This document shows, one piece after another, positions 38,088-49,534 of a stretch of 64,000 bases of DNA. Each line of letters starts with the position of its first letter. Within the stretch, counting starts at the first letter, position 1. The DNA comes from Heterobasidion occidentale (taxonomy: Eukaryota; Basidiomycota; Agaricomycetes; Russulales; Bondarzewiaceae), in NCBI GenBank assembly GCA_039111635.1, contig JBCAQO010000002.1:310001-374000 (forward strand), written 5' to 3'. The notes beneath the pieces were generated by a model. It saw nothing but the letters and a program-made list of their open reading frames with translations. It searched no databases and was not told where the DNA came from. A program made the position numbers and the translations under genes.

Positions 38088-38561
38088 TGCACGGCGACGC
38101 TGGTCGTGGATGGCTGAGCGCGTCGCTGTTCGGGACCCGCGAAGGAGATGCGCACCTACTTACGTCTACAGTATCGTAGGACGTACTTATAATGTGAACC
38201 TTGAGTGAACACTGCTGTAAGCGTGGACCCAGACACGCCCGTGGCGCTACTATGAGCATTCCAGAGATGCATTCTGGAATACAAGTCTACGCAACTCAAT
38301 ATCCCGAAATCCGAGCGAGTCGCTTGCTCCACTGTCGCCGTCATCAGACCCGCGAGCAAACGGAGATAGCGGGCGTGGGGAGGGCCAGTCCAGCGTGCCG
38401 CAGGAGCATCTCTCCACCCGCGTGAGGCTGAGAGTATTGGACCGAGAGAGGGTCGATCGAGGGCCACGTCCGTTTTGGGAAACTCTTAGGAGAGGTACGC
38501 TCACACGTGATCGCTGCTTTTTCCCTTTCGTTCAGCGTCGTCGGTGTGTGCAGAGACAAAC

Positions 38562-39739
38562 ATGCTGCGTGTCGTGTGAGTGGACGTCTTTTTCACGACG
38601 AGTCTGGACGCTGATGCTGCACGGACAGGAAACCCAAAAATGCGCGATCAAAGCGGGCGATGGAGGCCCGCGAGCCAAAAGAAGTGGAGGAGGCGCGGAC
38701 GGCGATCTTCGTGCGGGGCACACATACAGGAGAGGTGCTGAACAACGTCATGAAGGAGCTCGTGCGTCTCGTTCATCGCTTTCCTTATGCTGCCGCTCAC
38801 AACGGCCCCTTATCGATAGATGGCGCTGAAGCGCCCGCACGCGATCTCGTTTTCGAAAAAGAACACGGTGCGGCCGTTCGAGGACCCGGCGTCGCTCGAG
38901 TTCTGGGCGAACAAAAACGACGCGTCGATGTTCATCGTCGGGCAGACGACCAAAAAGCGGCCGAACGGGCTCACGCTGGTGCGCACGTTCGACGGGAAGG
39001 TGCTCGACATGTGCGAGGTCGGCGTGGACAGCTTTGTCAGTATGTCCGAGTTCAAGTGCGTCCCCTCCGTCTGTCTATCTTTCTTCGTGCGCGGTCGTCT
39101 CACCGGCCGCCGCACGCCTCGCAGACGCCCAAGCCGGCACCGGGGCACAAGCCAATGATGCACTTCGCGTCGGAGCTGTTCGACACGCACCCGCGGTTCA
39201 TCCAGCTCAAGTCGATGCTGATGTCGCTCTTCAACGGGGAAGAGATCGAGCAGATCCACCTGACGGGGCTCGAGCACGTCCTGAGCGTGACGCTCGGGCC
39301 GAGCCCCGACTCGCTCACGTCCACGACGCCGGCGGCCGACGACGACACGGCGGCGCTGCCGCGGGTGCACATCCGGGGGTACACGCTGAAGCTGCTGGCG
39401 TCGGGGGTGCGGACGCCGCGCGTGGAGCTGGTGCCGATGGGCCCGGCGCTGGACCTGTCGCTGCGGCGGCGGCAGGAGGCGGACGCGGAGGTGTGGAAGC
39501 TGGCGATGCGGCGGCCGAAGCTGCGGAAGCAAGACGTGGAGAAGGGGCTCGGGAAGCGGAAGAGAAACCTCGAGGTGGACGAGATGGGCGATCTGCGCGG
39601 GCGGGTGCACGTCGCGAGGCAGGATCTGGGGAAGCTGCAGACGCGGAAGATGAAGGGGCTGAAGAAGGGGCGCGGGGAGGAGGGCGATGGGGACTCGGGG
39701 GACGAGATGGAGCAGGACGGCGGCGGGCGGAGTAGCTAG
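38562..39739 (+). CDS. RPF2: Ribosome production factor 2 (Brix domain)
   Basis: With Rrs1 it brings 5S RNP into the pre-60S particle in the nucleolus. Exon 1 is only 14 nt (38562-38575, ATG CTG CGT GTC GT). It joins 38629 to read MLRVV-KPKNARSKRAMEAR, the conserved Rpf2 start. Then EPKEVEEARTAIFVRGTHTG and EVLNNVMKEL. After an intron (to 38819): ALKRPHAISFSKKNTVRPFE, then ASLEFWANKNDASMFIVGQT and KRPNGLTLVRTFDGKVLDM. The last exon gives KPMMHFASELFDTHPRFIQL, EEIEQIHLTGLEHVLSVTLG, a basic stretch (RRRQEADAEVWKLAMRRPKL) and an acidic tail to 39739. The intron at about 39056-39132 does not join in phase with its natural GTGCGT donor: one base appears to be missing, or a weaker donor is used. 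Confidence 0.9.
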
Positions 39740-40196
39740 CTGTAATAGAGCGTGCAGCCGCATCGGGATGTTGTGTTTCCTATGCGGTAGCCATGCCTTC
39801 GTCGTGGCGTTCAGTCCGCAGCAATTGCGCTTGACGCTTGATTGGTAGCCAGCTGCCGAACATTCAATATTCAACGCTGATGGCGGCATGGCTGCTCTAG
39901 CATGGCAGCGACTGCACGCACGTCGTGCAGCGCTCACCGACCGTGTTTCTCTCAGAACACTCACGGCCATGGTCTCATCAGATGGCACGGCGAGCGAGGC
40001 CGATGGATGTCGGTCCCTCGGACAAAGTGGCGAACGCGCTTACCTAATGGCCAGCTGTTTTGCTCTGCTCGTCGACGACGGCCTCGAAAAGACAGCGCCC
40101 GGCCTGAGCGTATGGTCTCCTCTGCGCTCTCTCTCTCTCTCAAGCACGCTCGTTCTGCACACGCACAACTAGTCATCCCATACTAGCGTCCAAAAA
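39740..40196. other. Intergenic, no recognisable gene
   Basis: Spacer between two genes on the same strand. A CT-rich tract lies near 40127-40142, a common promoter feature in basidiomycetes. Confidence 0.5.
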
Positions 40197-42054
40197 ATGG
40201 CGACGTCTACATCTCGTACGTTCGTCCAGCTCCCATCGTCCTCGACGCTTGGTCTCACCTCACCCCAGCTTCGTTAATCTTTCCGACAATCACATTGACA
40301 TCGTGAGTCTCGCCGTCGCTTTTTCAAGCCTTGACACTCACGCATTCTGACAGGGCGTCCGCAATCACCCCAACGACCTCGGAGCTCCCCACTTCCTCGT
40401 CCGCGCTCCCGACGACGACCAGCAGCATCTCGTCCCCGTCCATCACTTCGCCGACACCACGTCCCAGTCGACGCCTCGAGCTCTTCCATCTCGTCGACGT
40501 CCAGCACTCCAACCTCGTCCTCGCCCTCGGCATCCGCCTCTGCGAGCTTGACCAGCTCGAGTTCCATCAGCTCCTCGTCTCCACCCCGGTAACTTCTTCA
40601 ACCCATCACTCACCTCTTCCTCCTCTGCGTCGTCCACCTCGTCCTGTCCACTCAACTCAGCTGAGCACCTCAGGCAATGTCGTCTTCACTCGGACATCCG
40701 TCGTCGTGATCACCCCTACGTCAAGCACGACGGCCAATGAAGATCGGGCTTCCACGGGGTAAGCACTTTTATTATATTCGATCTCGCGTGGTTCCCATCA
40801 TCACAATGTCCCCTTCACTTATTTCCTCCTCTCCCCCCCTCTTCGTCCGCCGTGCAGCTTCTTCCACAACAAAGGCGCCGTCGCCGGAGTCTTCACCGTT
40901 GTCGGCCTCATCGCCCTCATAACATTCTTCATATTGGGGACCACCTTCGTCCGGAAGCGCCGCGCGCGCAAATTCGACAAGGAGATCGACGAGGCTGCCG
41001 CAGAGGCGGCCGCGGCGTCCCGAGGGCCCGATTTCGATGACTACGACTACAACCCCGCGCACGCCGCCAGCGGCGGCTACACCGGGTACTCGGACGGCAG
41101 CCACGGCACGTTCGCGCAGCCGCCCATGTCCATCGGCCACGCGAGCGACTACCGCATGGCCGACGTGCCGAACTTCGATCCCGCGTTCGGCGTCGGCGCG
41201 AGCGGCGCCGCGGGCGCAGGCGCGGCGGGCATCGGGGCGGGCGTGGGCACGGCCGCGATGCAGCGCGCGCGGAGCAGGCGGGACGGGCAGCCGCAGGTGC
41301 CGTACAACGCGTTCGGGGCCGCGCCGCAGGAGCAGTACGAGATGCAGGACTCGCGGCTGCGCTACCGCGGGAACACGACCGGGCCGGACTACGACCTGCT
41401 GGACGCGGCGGAGCTCACGGGCACCGCTGGGGACCCGTACGCGGTCGCGAGAGGCCCGTCGACGCGGACGGGCACGACGCAGTACTCGAATTCGGGCTCG
41501 GCTTTGGGCGGCGCGCTGTCGCGGAACCAGTCGCAGAACGCGCGGGAGATGCTGTCGCCCAGCGTCGAAGAGGACTACCCGCTGACGACCGCGTTCGCGG
41601 GGACGTCGGATGGACACGGGGCGCCTGCGTATTACACCCCGCAGGTGCAGCCGGACTCGTACGCCGCTTACGGCGGCGCTGGGGGCGCGGTGCAGCACAT
41701 GCCCGAGCCGCAGCACGAGGCAGATCCGTATGGAGGGTATGTCGACGCGTCGCCGTCGCCGGGGATGCCCATACCGAACCCGCACTCGCCGTTCGTGGAG
41801 ATGTCGCCCGCGCACCAGCAGACGGCCTCCCCGGACGACACGGACGATGAGGATGATCATGTGCCTTCGCCCCACGACGCGCACGCGCCCGGTCAACATG
41901 TGCTTGTGGACAGCCGGGCGAGCCTCGGTGATCAGGAAGATTACGGGTATGAAAGTGAGAGGAGGGTGCTCAGGGTGCGTTTTCTTTCATTCACGCCAAG
42001 AGTTGTTCTGGCCACTTATGGTGTCCGGCGTCGGCGTAGGTCGCGAACGAGTGA
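40197..42054 (+). CDS. Single-pass membrane protein with long cytoplasmic tail
   Basis: The proposed start is the ATG at 40197 (MATSTS), followed by short exons of uncertain joining. The Ser/Thr-rich ectodomain (SASASASLTSSSSISSSS, near 40530) looks like an O-glycosylated surface stalk. After an intron, FFHNKGAVAGVFTVVGLIAL continues into a membrane helix (to about 40935), then a basic stop-transfer stretch (FVRKRRARKFDKEI). The tail of about 330 residues is Gly/Ala/Tyr/Asp-rich (DFDDYDYNPAHAASGGYTGY). A terminal intron joins RRVLR to VANE with the stop at 42052-42054, an ending I recognise from a basidiomycete family of such proteins. The layout recalls fungal wall sensors, but I cannot assign that role. 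Confidence 0.7.
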
Positions 42055-43683
42055 TGTGCGCAGTCGTGCGCGGTCGTGCTTATACCCAGTGCGATGCGAG
42101 GTTCGTCGCACCATGTAGCGATGGAGGAGTATTTTATCATCTAAGCTCTAAATGTCGATATTCGGACACCCCGACCCTTGCCTTTCCTTCCGTCCACCGT
42201 CTATGCCTTTTTTATTGAGGCTCGCGCTCTGCGGAGCGGCGAGCCTCGCCAGTGTTCTTCTCCTCGAGTACCGTCCCGGGTCCCGCTGTGCGGCCGTTGG
42301 CGTTCGGCGTCGACCTGCGTCGACCCTCGCGCGGGACTTTTTTGCTTTTAGTTCTTCTTCCGTTCTTTTTCGGTGCCGCGTTAATATCTATCGTCCGTGT
42401 CGCGTTCGCGTTCGCGCCCGATCCCCGTCTTGGCGTGTGCGACGGCGGGTCCTGTGTGCGTGTGTGTGTGTTCATATGGTCATCTCCTGTACTTTACTGC
42501 TAGGTTCCAGTCACAGTATCGTCTCTGATCTGCACCAACACCCGCTTTCTTCTCTGTGATGATACGAATGTCCGTAGGAGACTATCGCCGTCCAAGGGTG
42601 TCAAAAACGTCGTTGGACAGTGTCAGGATGTGAGGACAACAGATGGCCGTGTATTGCCTAGCTGCTGTTGCAAGTAAGCTATAAGCGGTCGAAAACAGAG
42701 AGCGCGACAGCTCGAGGAAGAGATACTTATGCTCAAGGCAACACCTTATACGACCGGTGAATTCTGGGAAGAAACTCAGACACTGATTAGAGAGCAGCCG
42801 CCGCATTATGTCTCTGCTCACGCGAGCAATACGGTGTACATTTTTCGTGCCCTGGGACTTGGTCTCATAGGTCTCTCGTGCCAGATTTCAACTGCATAGG
42901 TGAGGACCAGAAGTGAGCGAGCACAGATATGGTCACCGTCATGACTATGTGCGTTGTACTTATACCGCGTCAGGGATTGATTTTCAGTAAACAGAAAAAG
43001 TCCCGGGCAGTTTACAAAAAGGGTGAATTCAAGATAAACGTCTGGTCCAAGAATAGATTAGAGCGGAGCGTTAAGGGAGCTGGTCAGGACGAGCATCCGG
43101 CATGGCCCGAAACATGCTCTCCACGCTTTCTCACAACCATGGCCGACCTTCGCTGCCCACCCGGAGACATGCCGTGGGGCCATGTTATCTGGTAGGCTTT
43201 TTCTTGATGCAAGGTGGGCCTGTGGATTTTTGGAGGCTGCATGCTTTTGATTCACATTGTCCCAGATCGCCACCATTGCGTTCTACAAGGGCTGTTCATT
43301 TCACATCGTCTAGGACGTGCCTGCGGTAACGCCGCTGTGTCATTCAAGTATCAGAGTCTTCGCTCGTAATATCCACCGCCGGTCTTCAATCTCAAGATCA
43401 TGCGCGCGTGCACGGTCAACAAATTGCCGGCTCAAACGAATGAGCTGTCGACTCTCTCATTTACATCGGACATCGCCTAGGAAAACATCGTAGTTCTGAC
43501 AAGAACACACTCGGATTCGCCGCATGACAGTAGGACAGCTGACTTCAATCATATGCTAGAATACGAACCACAGAAAAAAGCGCCTCAAGGCGCCAATGGA
43601 AGGTAGGTCATCTGCCGCCCTAGTCCTCTCAGCTACGCGGGAACGCCAACGACCACCGCTTCGACTGAGGAGATCATGCGCCC
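42055..43683. other. Intergenic, no recognisable gene
   Basis: 1.6 kb between the ends of two convergent genes. The first 450 bp are T/C-rich, consistent with a 3' UTR. Nothing else is supported. Confidence 0.5.
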
Positions 43684-45380
43684 TCAGACACGCTTCGACG
43701 GAGTCCGGATTTCTGCGCCGCCCGCAAGCGTCATGCTGATGATTTGGAGAGTCGTGGCGACTGGGATCTCTGCTTGGCTTGGCACTGCGTCGATGCTGCT
43801 GAGGTTTTCCCCCTTTCGAAGCCTTTCCCATACATCCCACCAGTCGACCCAGATATCCACCTCCCCGGACACCATCCTGGTCCATGCGTCACGAAACAGT
43901 CCCTTCAGCGCTGCGTAGTTTGGCACCTCCGCAAACGCCAGCGCCTTCACCTCTTTGAAAAAGAGCATAAAAGCCTCGTCCATCTCCTTGAACAAATCCT
44001 TCGCGCTCGTCAAAGCCTTCAATTGCCATGTATGTGGACGCGGCTGGTATTCATCGGAATGAGTCGACTCAACATCCCGCTCCCACGGTAGCGGACCCCT
44101 CTGGAGATACGAAAGCAGATAGACGAGAGACTCGAGGTCGTCTCGCTGGCACTGAGCTGCATATTACGGACTCAGTCATCAAGCCATACCCATGAAACAC
44201 CAAACGCACCTACTTATTCCATGGTGTGCCCACAGAGACAAAAACGACCTGTTCCCCTTGGGGTCTGCGTGCCTCGGCACTGTCCCTGGACCTGGAAGTG
44301 TATATGAAAGACCAAAGTCGATGATCCAGAGTGTGCCGGGAGTCGAGCGCGCTGCACCCTTCGGACACAGACATATGTTGGCAGGCTTGATACCGTTATG
44401 GACCACGCCCCGTCTGTGGAGCTCTTCTAGGCGACAAATCTGGCGGAACAGGATGCGGTCAGCGAAGATTCAATTTCAACAGAACTGCTTCATTTCAGGT
44501 TTAAAAGTTCGTCGTGAGGTATCTGGTGCTCATGCTTGGGGAACCAATCTTAGGCGATCCTCGAATCCCTCTTTTTTCTTAGCAGTCCTCCAACGATGTA
44601 GGATAGCACTCACCAGCTGGAACGCTGCAGCTACAACCATCCTGGGTGTCAATCGTCCGCCTGGAATGAGCTCGATGAGGTCTTCGAGACTCGGTCCTAG
44701 CCTCGGCATCGCGATGAAGTCCACACCACACATCGGATCGTGTCCGGTCTCGACCATGGAAGAAATGCCATCTCGAATCCCGTCGGCGCGTTCGAATGCG
44801 CGAAACTGATTGTAGATCACCCGCTCCGTCGCCAGCTCCGGCTGAGCAGGGTTCTGAAACGCCTTGATGACTACTTCACGGGACGCACCGCATCCTCCTG
44901 ATCCTGAGTAATCGTGCGCTAAGAATACGCCTTGATCTGGGAAAAAGTGGAGATTTTCAGCGCTCAATCATTGCGCAGATGGAGAGATGTGATCAACGCA
45001 CCTGAATTGGCTTGAAATGTCCCAAATACCCTATACCTTCCGCTGATGGAGTAGGAGCGTACCTTTGAGTTGACGTGCCATGGATATGGGTAGAACGCGT
45101 CTTCTAAGCGTTGAAAGAACGGATGGGCGCGCTTTACGCATACGAAAGCCCTGTCCCATTCCCTGGACACCAGGCGCAGGTCGCAAAACGAAGATATAAA
45201 CGGCCGGGCAGACGAACAAGATCGCGCGAGCGAACAGTAATGGCGCGATTCGGAACCTGATCCATATGCCTTCAAGCTGTTCTGTTCGAGCTCAATGAGA
45301 GATGAGAGGTAGATTTGGGTGAGGATGATCTCCAGAACTTTGAGCGGTAGTAAAGGAGTATTCGCTGGGTGAGGATCCAT
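43684..45380 (-). CDS. F-box-like plus CK1-like protein, probable pseudokinase
   Basis: The ATG at 45378-45380 (MDPHPANTPLLPLKVLEIIL) begins an F-box-like segment, with FCDLRLVSREWDRAFVCVK near 45150. It runs into a casein-kinase-1-like fold: YRVFGTFQANS, joined across an intron to QGVFLAHDYSGSGGC, then SREVVIKAFQNP with the ATP-binding Lys, and MPRLGPSLEDLIELIPGGRL. The catalytic loop reads VVHNGIKPANICL (44360-44405); the Asp of HRD is Gly (codon 44392-44394). DFG is kept in WIIDFGLSY. The C-lobe has DDLESLVYLLSYL with PLPWERDVE (near 44130), as in CK1. The last exon ends at 43684. Either it is a pseudokinase or it uses a different residue. The F-box-like assignment is weaker than the kinase one. 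Confidence 0.75.
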
Positions 45381-45621
45381 GAGTAGAAGGCGTTGAAGAT
45401 CTTTCTGGATGATCGACGAAGCTTGGAAGGTTTGGGAAGCGTCAAGCGGTTGTGGTCACTTCGTGGTCATGTGGGGAAAGTGAACGCAGTGCGGAAGCAA
45501 ATTCTTGCCCGCCTTGATTCCGCGCTTGGAACCCCTTCCGGTTCACAGCTGATTTTCACCTATAAAGACCTGGGGCTGCGCTGCTTAATACAGTGGAGTT
45601 ATAGCTCTTCCCCTGGAAACC

Positions 45622-48031
45622 ATGAATCCAAGTCACTATCGCGTCCGCATCCTACTTGACCTCGCCAATGCGTGTCTCGTCCCACAGCTATTGGTCTTAG
45701 GTGTACTATATCTCACACATTGGAGTCCAGCGCCCTTGCTTCGCACGCTTCTTCACTTGTTCGCCATTCCTGTCGTTGGTGCCTTGAAGATATGGTATTC
45801 TTCGTACAACAATGCGAAGATAGCAGGTGAGGCGACTTTTGTGTAGAGCTCTTACATATCAACCAACTCACGGTTTATTACTTGTTCAGCATCTCTTGGA
45901 GCCGTCCCTGTGCCCTGTGTACGAGGTAAATGGCCAGGGAACATAGACATCGCAATCAGACTCGTGCGTTCGATAAATGACGACTATCTCAGCTCAAAAG
46001 CTATGGCTGATCTCTTCGATGAATATGGGTCGAATACTGTGAACACCAGGATTCTCTGGGCGGACCAGGTACGCATCGCCCGGTCTATATGCGCTCTGCT
46101 GTACCTGATCTTCTGATCTACCTCCACAGTTCCTATCGAAGAGTGACCAAAACATCAAGTACATGCTGAGCGGAGAGGGCTTTGAGTGGTTCGAAAAGGG
46201 CTATTATTGGCGCGAGCGCTTGTGAGCTACCGTTTCTCACAACTTACATCTGATCGCCCTCATCTCATTCTCCGCAGTGAGAGCTTTTTGGGAAACGGAA
46301 TTTTCAACAGGTTAATCAGCTTGCTCTTCGTCCATCTATGAGAAGCTAAGCATTCGTCAGGGACAAGCAGGAATGGGCAAATGTGAATATTGACCATAGC
46401 TGCCGTCGTGGTTTCCACTCACTGTACCCACCAGCACCGCGCCATCGCTCGTCCATGGTTCGCCAAGGATCGCGTTTCAGACCTCAATCTCTTTGATCGG
46501 CACACCGCGCACACCTTCGACTTCATAGCCTCCTTCTCCCAATCGCAGCAAGCGTTCGACATTCAAGATCTTTTGGGACGGTTCACACTCGATGTGTCTT
46601 CCGAGTTCTTGTTCGGCTCCTGCTTGAACACGTTGGACGGCGCGCTGCCTGTGGCCGGAATGGCCAAGATGGGCCCCAAAGGCAGCTCGATTGACGATGA
46701 ATTTGGTACCTTTGCATGGGCATTCGAGGTGCGCAGCCTTCTCTCTCACTATAAGCCCGCCCATTTGAGCAATATTTGCTGTAGGATCTGCAATTGAAGA
46801 CCAGTATACGCTCGATAATAGGGAAATTCTGGCCGTTGCTGGAATTATTCAAAGACCAAACGACTGAGAGCAATAAGATCGTCCACGGATATTTGAAGGG
46901 TCTCGTCGAGAATGCATTGAAGGAGAAGGCTAGAGCCGGGACTCAGGGTGGCAGGAAAGACGAAGAGAAGACGTTTTTGAGTCACTTGGCGGACAGCACT
47001 GATGGTAAGCTGCATCGCAGTCTTTCTCCTCGCGGCACAAATGAAGGCGGGCTATATCAGATGCCGAAACCATTCGCTTCCAGGTTCTTAATATGCTGTT
47101 AGCTGGGCGCGACACGGTGGGTCCTAACTGGAATCTTTGCCATGGTACCCTCATCGTCCGCTTTCCAGACTGCGATAACCCTCACTTTTGTCGTGTACTT
47201 CCTCACCATTTATCCTGACATCTCAGACCGCCTGCGAGAGGAGATCCTTGATGAATATGGCTTCGATGGGCAACCTACTATGGATACGATGAGGAAGCTC
47301 AAATATTGTTCGTGCATTTTTTTCTTATCCTCTCGACGATGCATCTGACATCTGCGCAGTGCGCGCTGTGATCGACGAAACCTTGCGCTTTTTCCCGCCT
47401 GTTCCCGTCAATCTGCGCATCTCTGACTCCAACCCACACACGTATCCCGCCTCTGATTCGGACAACGCGCCCAAATACTATGTGCCGCCCAACACAGAGA
47501 TCCTTTACAACACGGCTCTCATGCATCGCAGACCTGACCTGTGGGGTGACGATGCCGAGGAATTTAGGCCCGACAGATGGCTCGAACCAGACGTGATCAA
47601 GAAAGTGACCAACAACCCGTGGATGTATGTCCCATTCCACGCAGGCCCTCGCGTGGTACGTCCGCCTCGCCTCCCATATCTGGTGCTGATGTTCTAACGA
47701 AGCTGGCGATGCGTTCCGTGTATGCTGCTTACGTTCGACAGTGTCTGGGTCAGAACTTCGCGTATAACGAGATGTCGTTCTTCCTCGTTCGGTTGCTCCA
47801 GCGATTCCGCCGCTTCGAACTTGCCAGGGACGCACAGCCGCCAGCATCGCTGCCCCCTGCGAGCTGGAAGTCACTCAAGGGAAGGCCGGCGATTGAGAAA
47901 GTTTGGCCGAGTATTTCGATCACGCCATACATCAAGGTGAGTCATTGGGTTGGGTCATACGATGCCTACTGACAATGGGGTCTTACATTTGGTAGGGAGG
48001 CCTATGGATTCGTGCGATCGCGGCTGAATAG
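45622..48031 (+). CDS. Cytochrome P450, CYP63-like
   Basis: A membrane-anchored monooxygenase; CYP63 members of white-rot fungi act on alkanes, fatty acids and aromatic xenobiotics. The ATG at 45622 gives MNPSHYRVRILLDLANACLV, with hydrophobic N-terminal helices (PQLLVLGVLYLTHW, LHLFAIPVVGALKI). The C-helix motif HRAIARPWFAKDRVSDLN is at about 46436-46490. The I-helix AGRDTTAITLTFVVYFL forms by splicing 47116 to 47170. ExxR is in DETLRFFPPVPVNLR (near 47375-47412). EEFRPDRWLEP and PFHAGPRV-CLGQNFAYNEM give the heme loop, with an intron just before the Cys. The stop is at 48031 (WIRAIAAE). About a dozen short introns; no breaks. Family rank is inferred from motif style. Confidence 0.87.
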
Positions 48032-48342
48032 AGAGTGAAGAGTTATTCGCGATTCTACGAATATGAGATCCGTCTATTTCTGTACTTTACACTTGAGAAA
48101 ACTTTGTTGTACCATCTCGAAAGCAGCCTCTTTGATGGCTTGATGTCGGCGCTTAGCAAGTGCGGAATATTTGTTGAAACGATTCAAGCAGAGATCCTCG
48201 AGACGATGTGAAATACAAATGTACAGAGATGGACTAGGAGATGGCTATGGGAAGACTACGTTCGTTCAAGACGATAAGCGAGCCAGTCGTGAAGGCGACA
48301 AAGCGGACTGGACGCACCCTGTCAGCGATGCCGAGCGATGCC
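48032..48342. other. Spacer between the P450 and the tandem duplication
   Basis: 3' flank of the P450 gene and, from about 48270, the left end of the duplicated unit. No gene of its own. Confidence 0.5.
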
Positions 48343-48914
48343 TCAGGTGACAGTGATGAGAAACTGTTTCAAAAGCGGACTCGACTTCGCCTTCCCTCTA
48401 GGAAACATCTTCTTCGTGCGTTTGATGTATTTGGAAAGTTCTTTGGGAGAACTGAAGGTTTTCACAGTTCCATTTGCTTTGCGTGCGTCCACAAGGTCGA
48501 CAAGATTGACATATACGCCTTTGAGTATCTGTGAGCAAAGGATATACCGTCATTGAGTGAACCTTCAGCACTGAAGGATGGATCCAGCAGTCATTGGTTC
48601 AGGGCAACGCCCTTAGACGACAGATCCCGTGGACCAGACGGGCGAACACATACCGCTTTGCACTGCTTGATGCTCGTCGGAAGCCCGTCGTCGTCATTTA
48701 AAAGCTCCAGTCGTTTGCACAAGCTCTGCCATGACTGCAAGCTCCCCGCATTGGTCCCAAACTCCTTTTCAAAATCCTCCACAGCAGCCCTTCCGATGAA
48801 CTTCTTCCGCTCCTCTTTGTAGATCTTGCTCTTCTTTTTCCAGCCCTCCTGGATGGCGAGGCGTCTGAACTCGCTGATGATAGTCTCTGTGTCGTCTCGC
48901 TCGAAGTCAGGCAT
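48343..48914 (-). CDS. Small basidiomycete-specific protein, copy 1
   Basis: The ATG at 48912-48914 reads MPDFERDDTETIISEFRRLA. Then EGWKKKSKIYKEERKKFIGR, EDFEKEFGTNAGSLQSWQSL and PTSIKQCKA. After an intron with GTATGT donor come ILKGVYVNLVDLVDARKANG, TFSSPKELSKYIKRTKKMFP and LLKQFLITVT, with a stop at 48343-48345. I recognise the pattern (EGW, KFIG, SIxQCK, VNLVDLVD, LLxQFL) from a large family of short proteins scattered in agaricomycete genomes. Function is unknown. The intact frame makes this the functional copy of the pair. Confidence 0.7.
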
Positions 48915-49534
48915 GAGTCAATGGGGAGGTTGTGGTCGTGCACAAGGGGCGCCTCGTGGTCCTCGTCAACGTTGAAGTGTGACAGCATCTGGTGTAATAA
49001 ACGGGGACCTTTCCCAAGACGGGGTTCCAGCCGGCGTATCTGCGCATACTACCACCAACAACAGCTATTTAAAGCAGAGTGGCGCCGGTTAGGCACATAT
49101 TATCACTGTTCTAGAGATTGCACATAAATCAAGGTTCACAACAAACGCGAGTGTGCTCATATCAACGCCTGGGGTCACCGTTGTAGGTGTGATGTGGCCA
49201 AAAAAAGCATGTCAACCGTAATTGGAACTATTTTCGAACGCCTACGTAGCTACACACTGATTCAGTGTGAAAATCGGCTCAACTAAGTACACATACCTAC
49301 GATTTGGTTCAGCGTGCTGCGCACGAACGCTGAGCATATTTGGCGGCTGCCTCCAATAAATACGGTGTCCTTTCGAAAAATTTCGAGAAATACGTTCATT
49401 CGAAGTGCTGCAGAATAGTCTCTTGTCAGAACGTATGGCATGGTCTAGTTCTAAGAGGGTACACAATGAACGAGCCAGTCGTGAACGCGACAAGGCGGAC
49501 TGGACGCACCCTGTCAGCGATGCCGGGCGATGCC
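48915..49534. other. Non-coding part of duplicated unit, copy 1
   Basis: Upstream flank of copy 1. It includes the possible MYND-like relic and the sequence before the second unit. Confidence 0.5.

Larger units (their letters stand above)
35416..38561. other. GC-rich gene-poor region with microsatellites
   Basis: More than 3 kb with no recognisable gene. The first part (to about 36000) is T/C-rich and likely 3' UTR of the C2H2 gene. The rest is CpG-dense, with long spurious frames on both strands and several simple repeats, listed separately. Confidence 0.5.
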
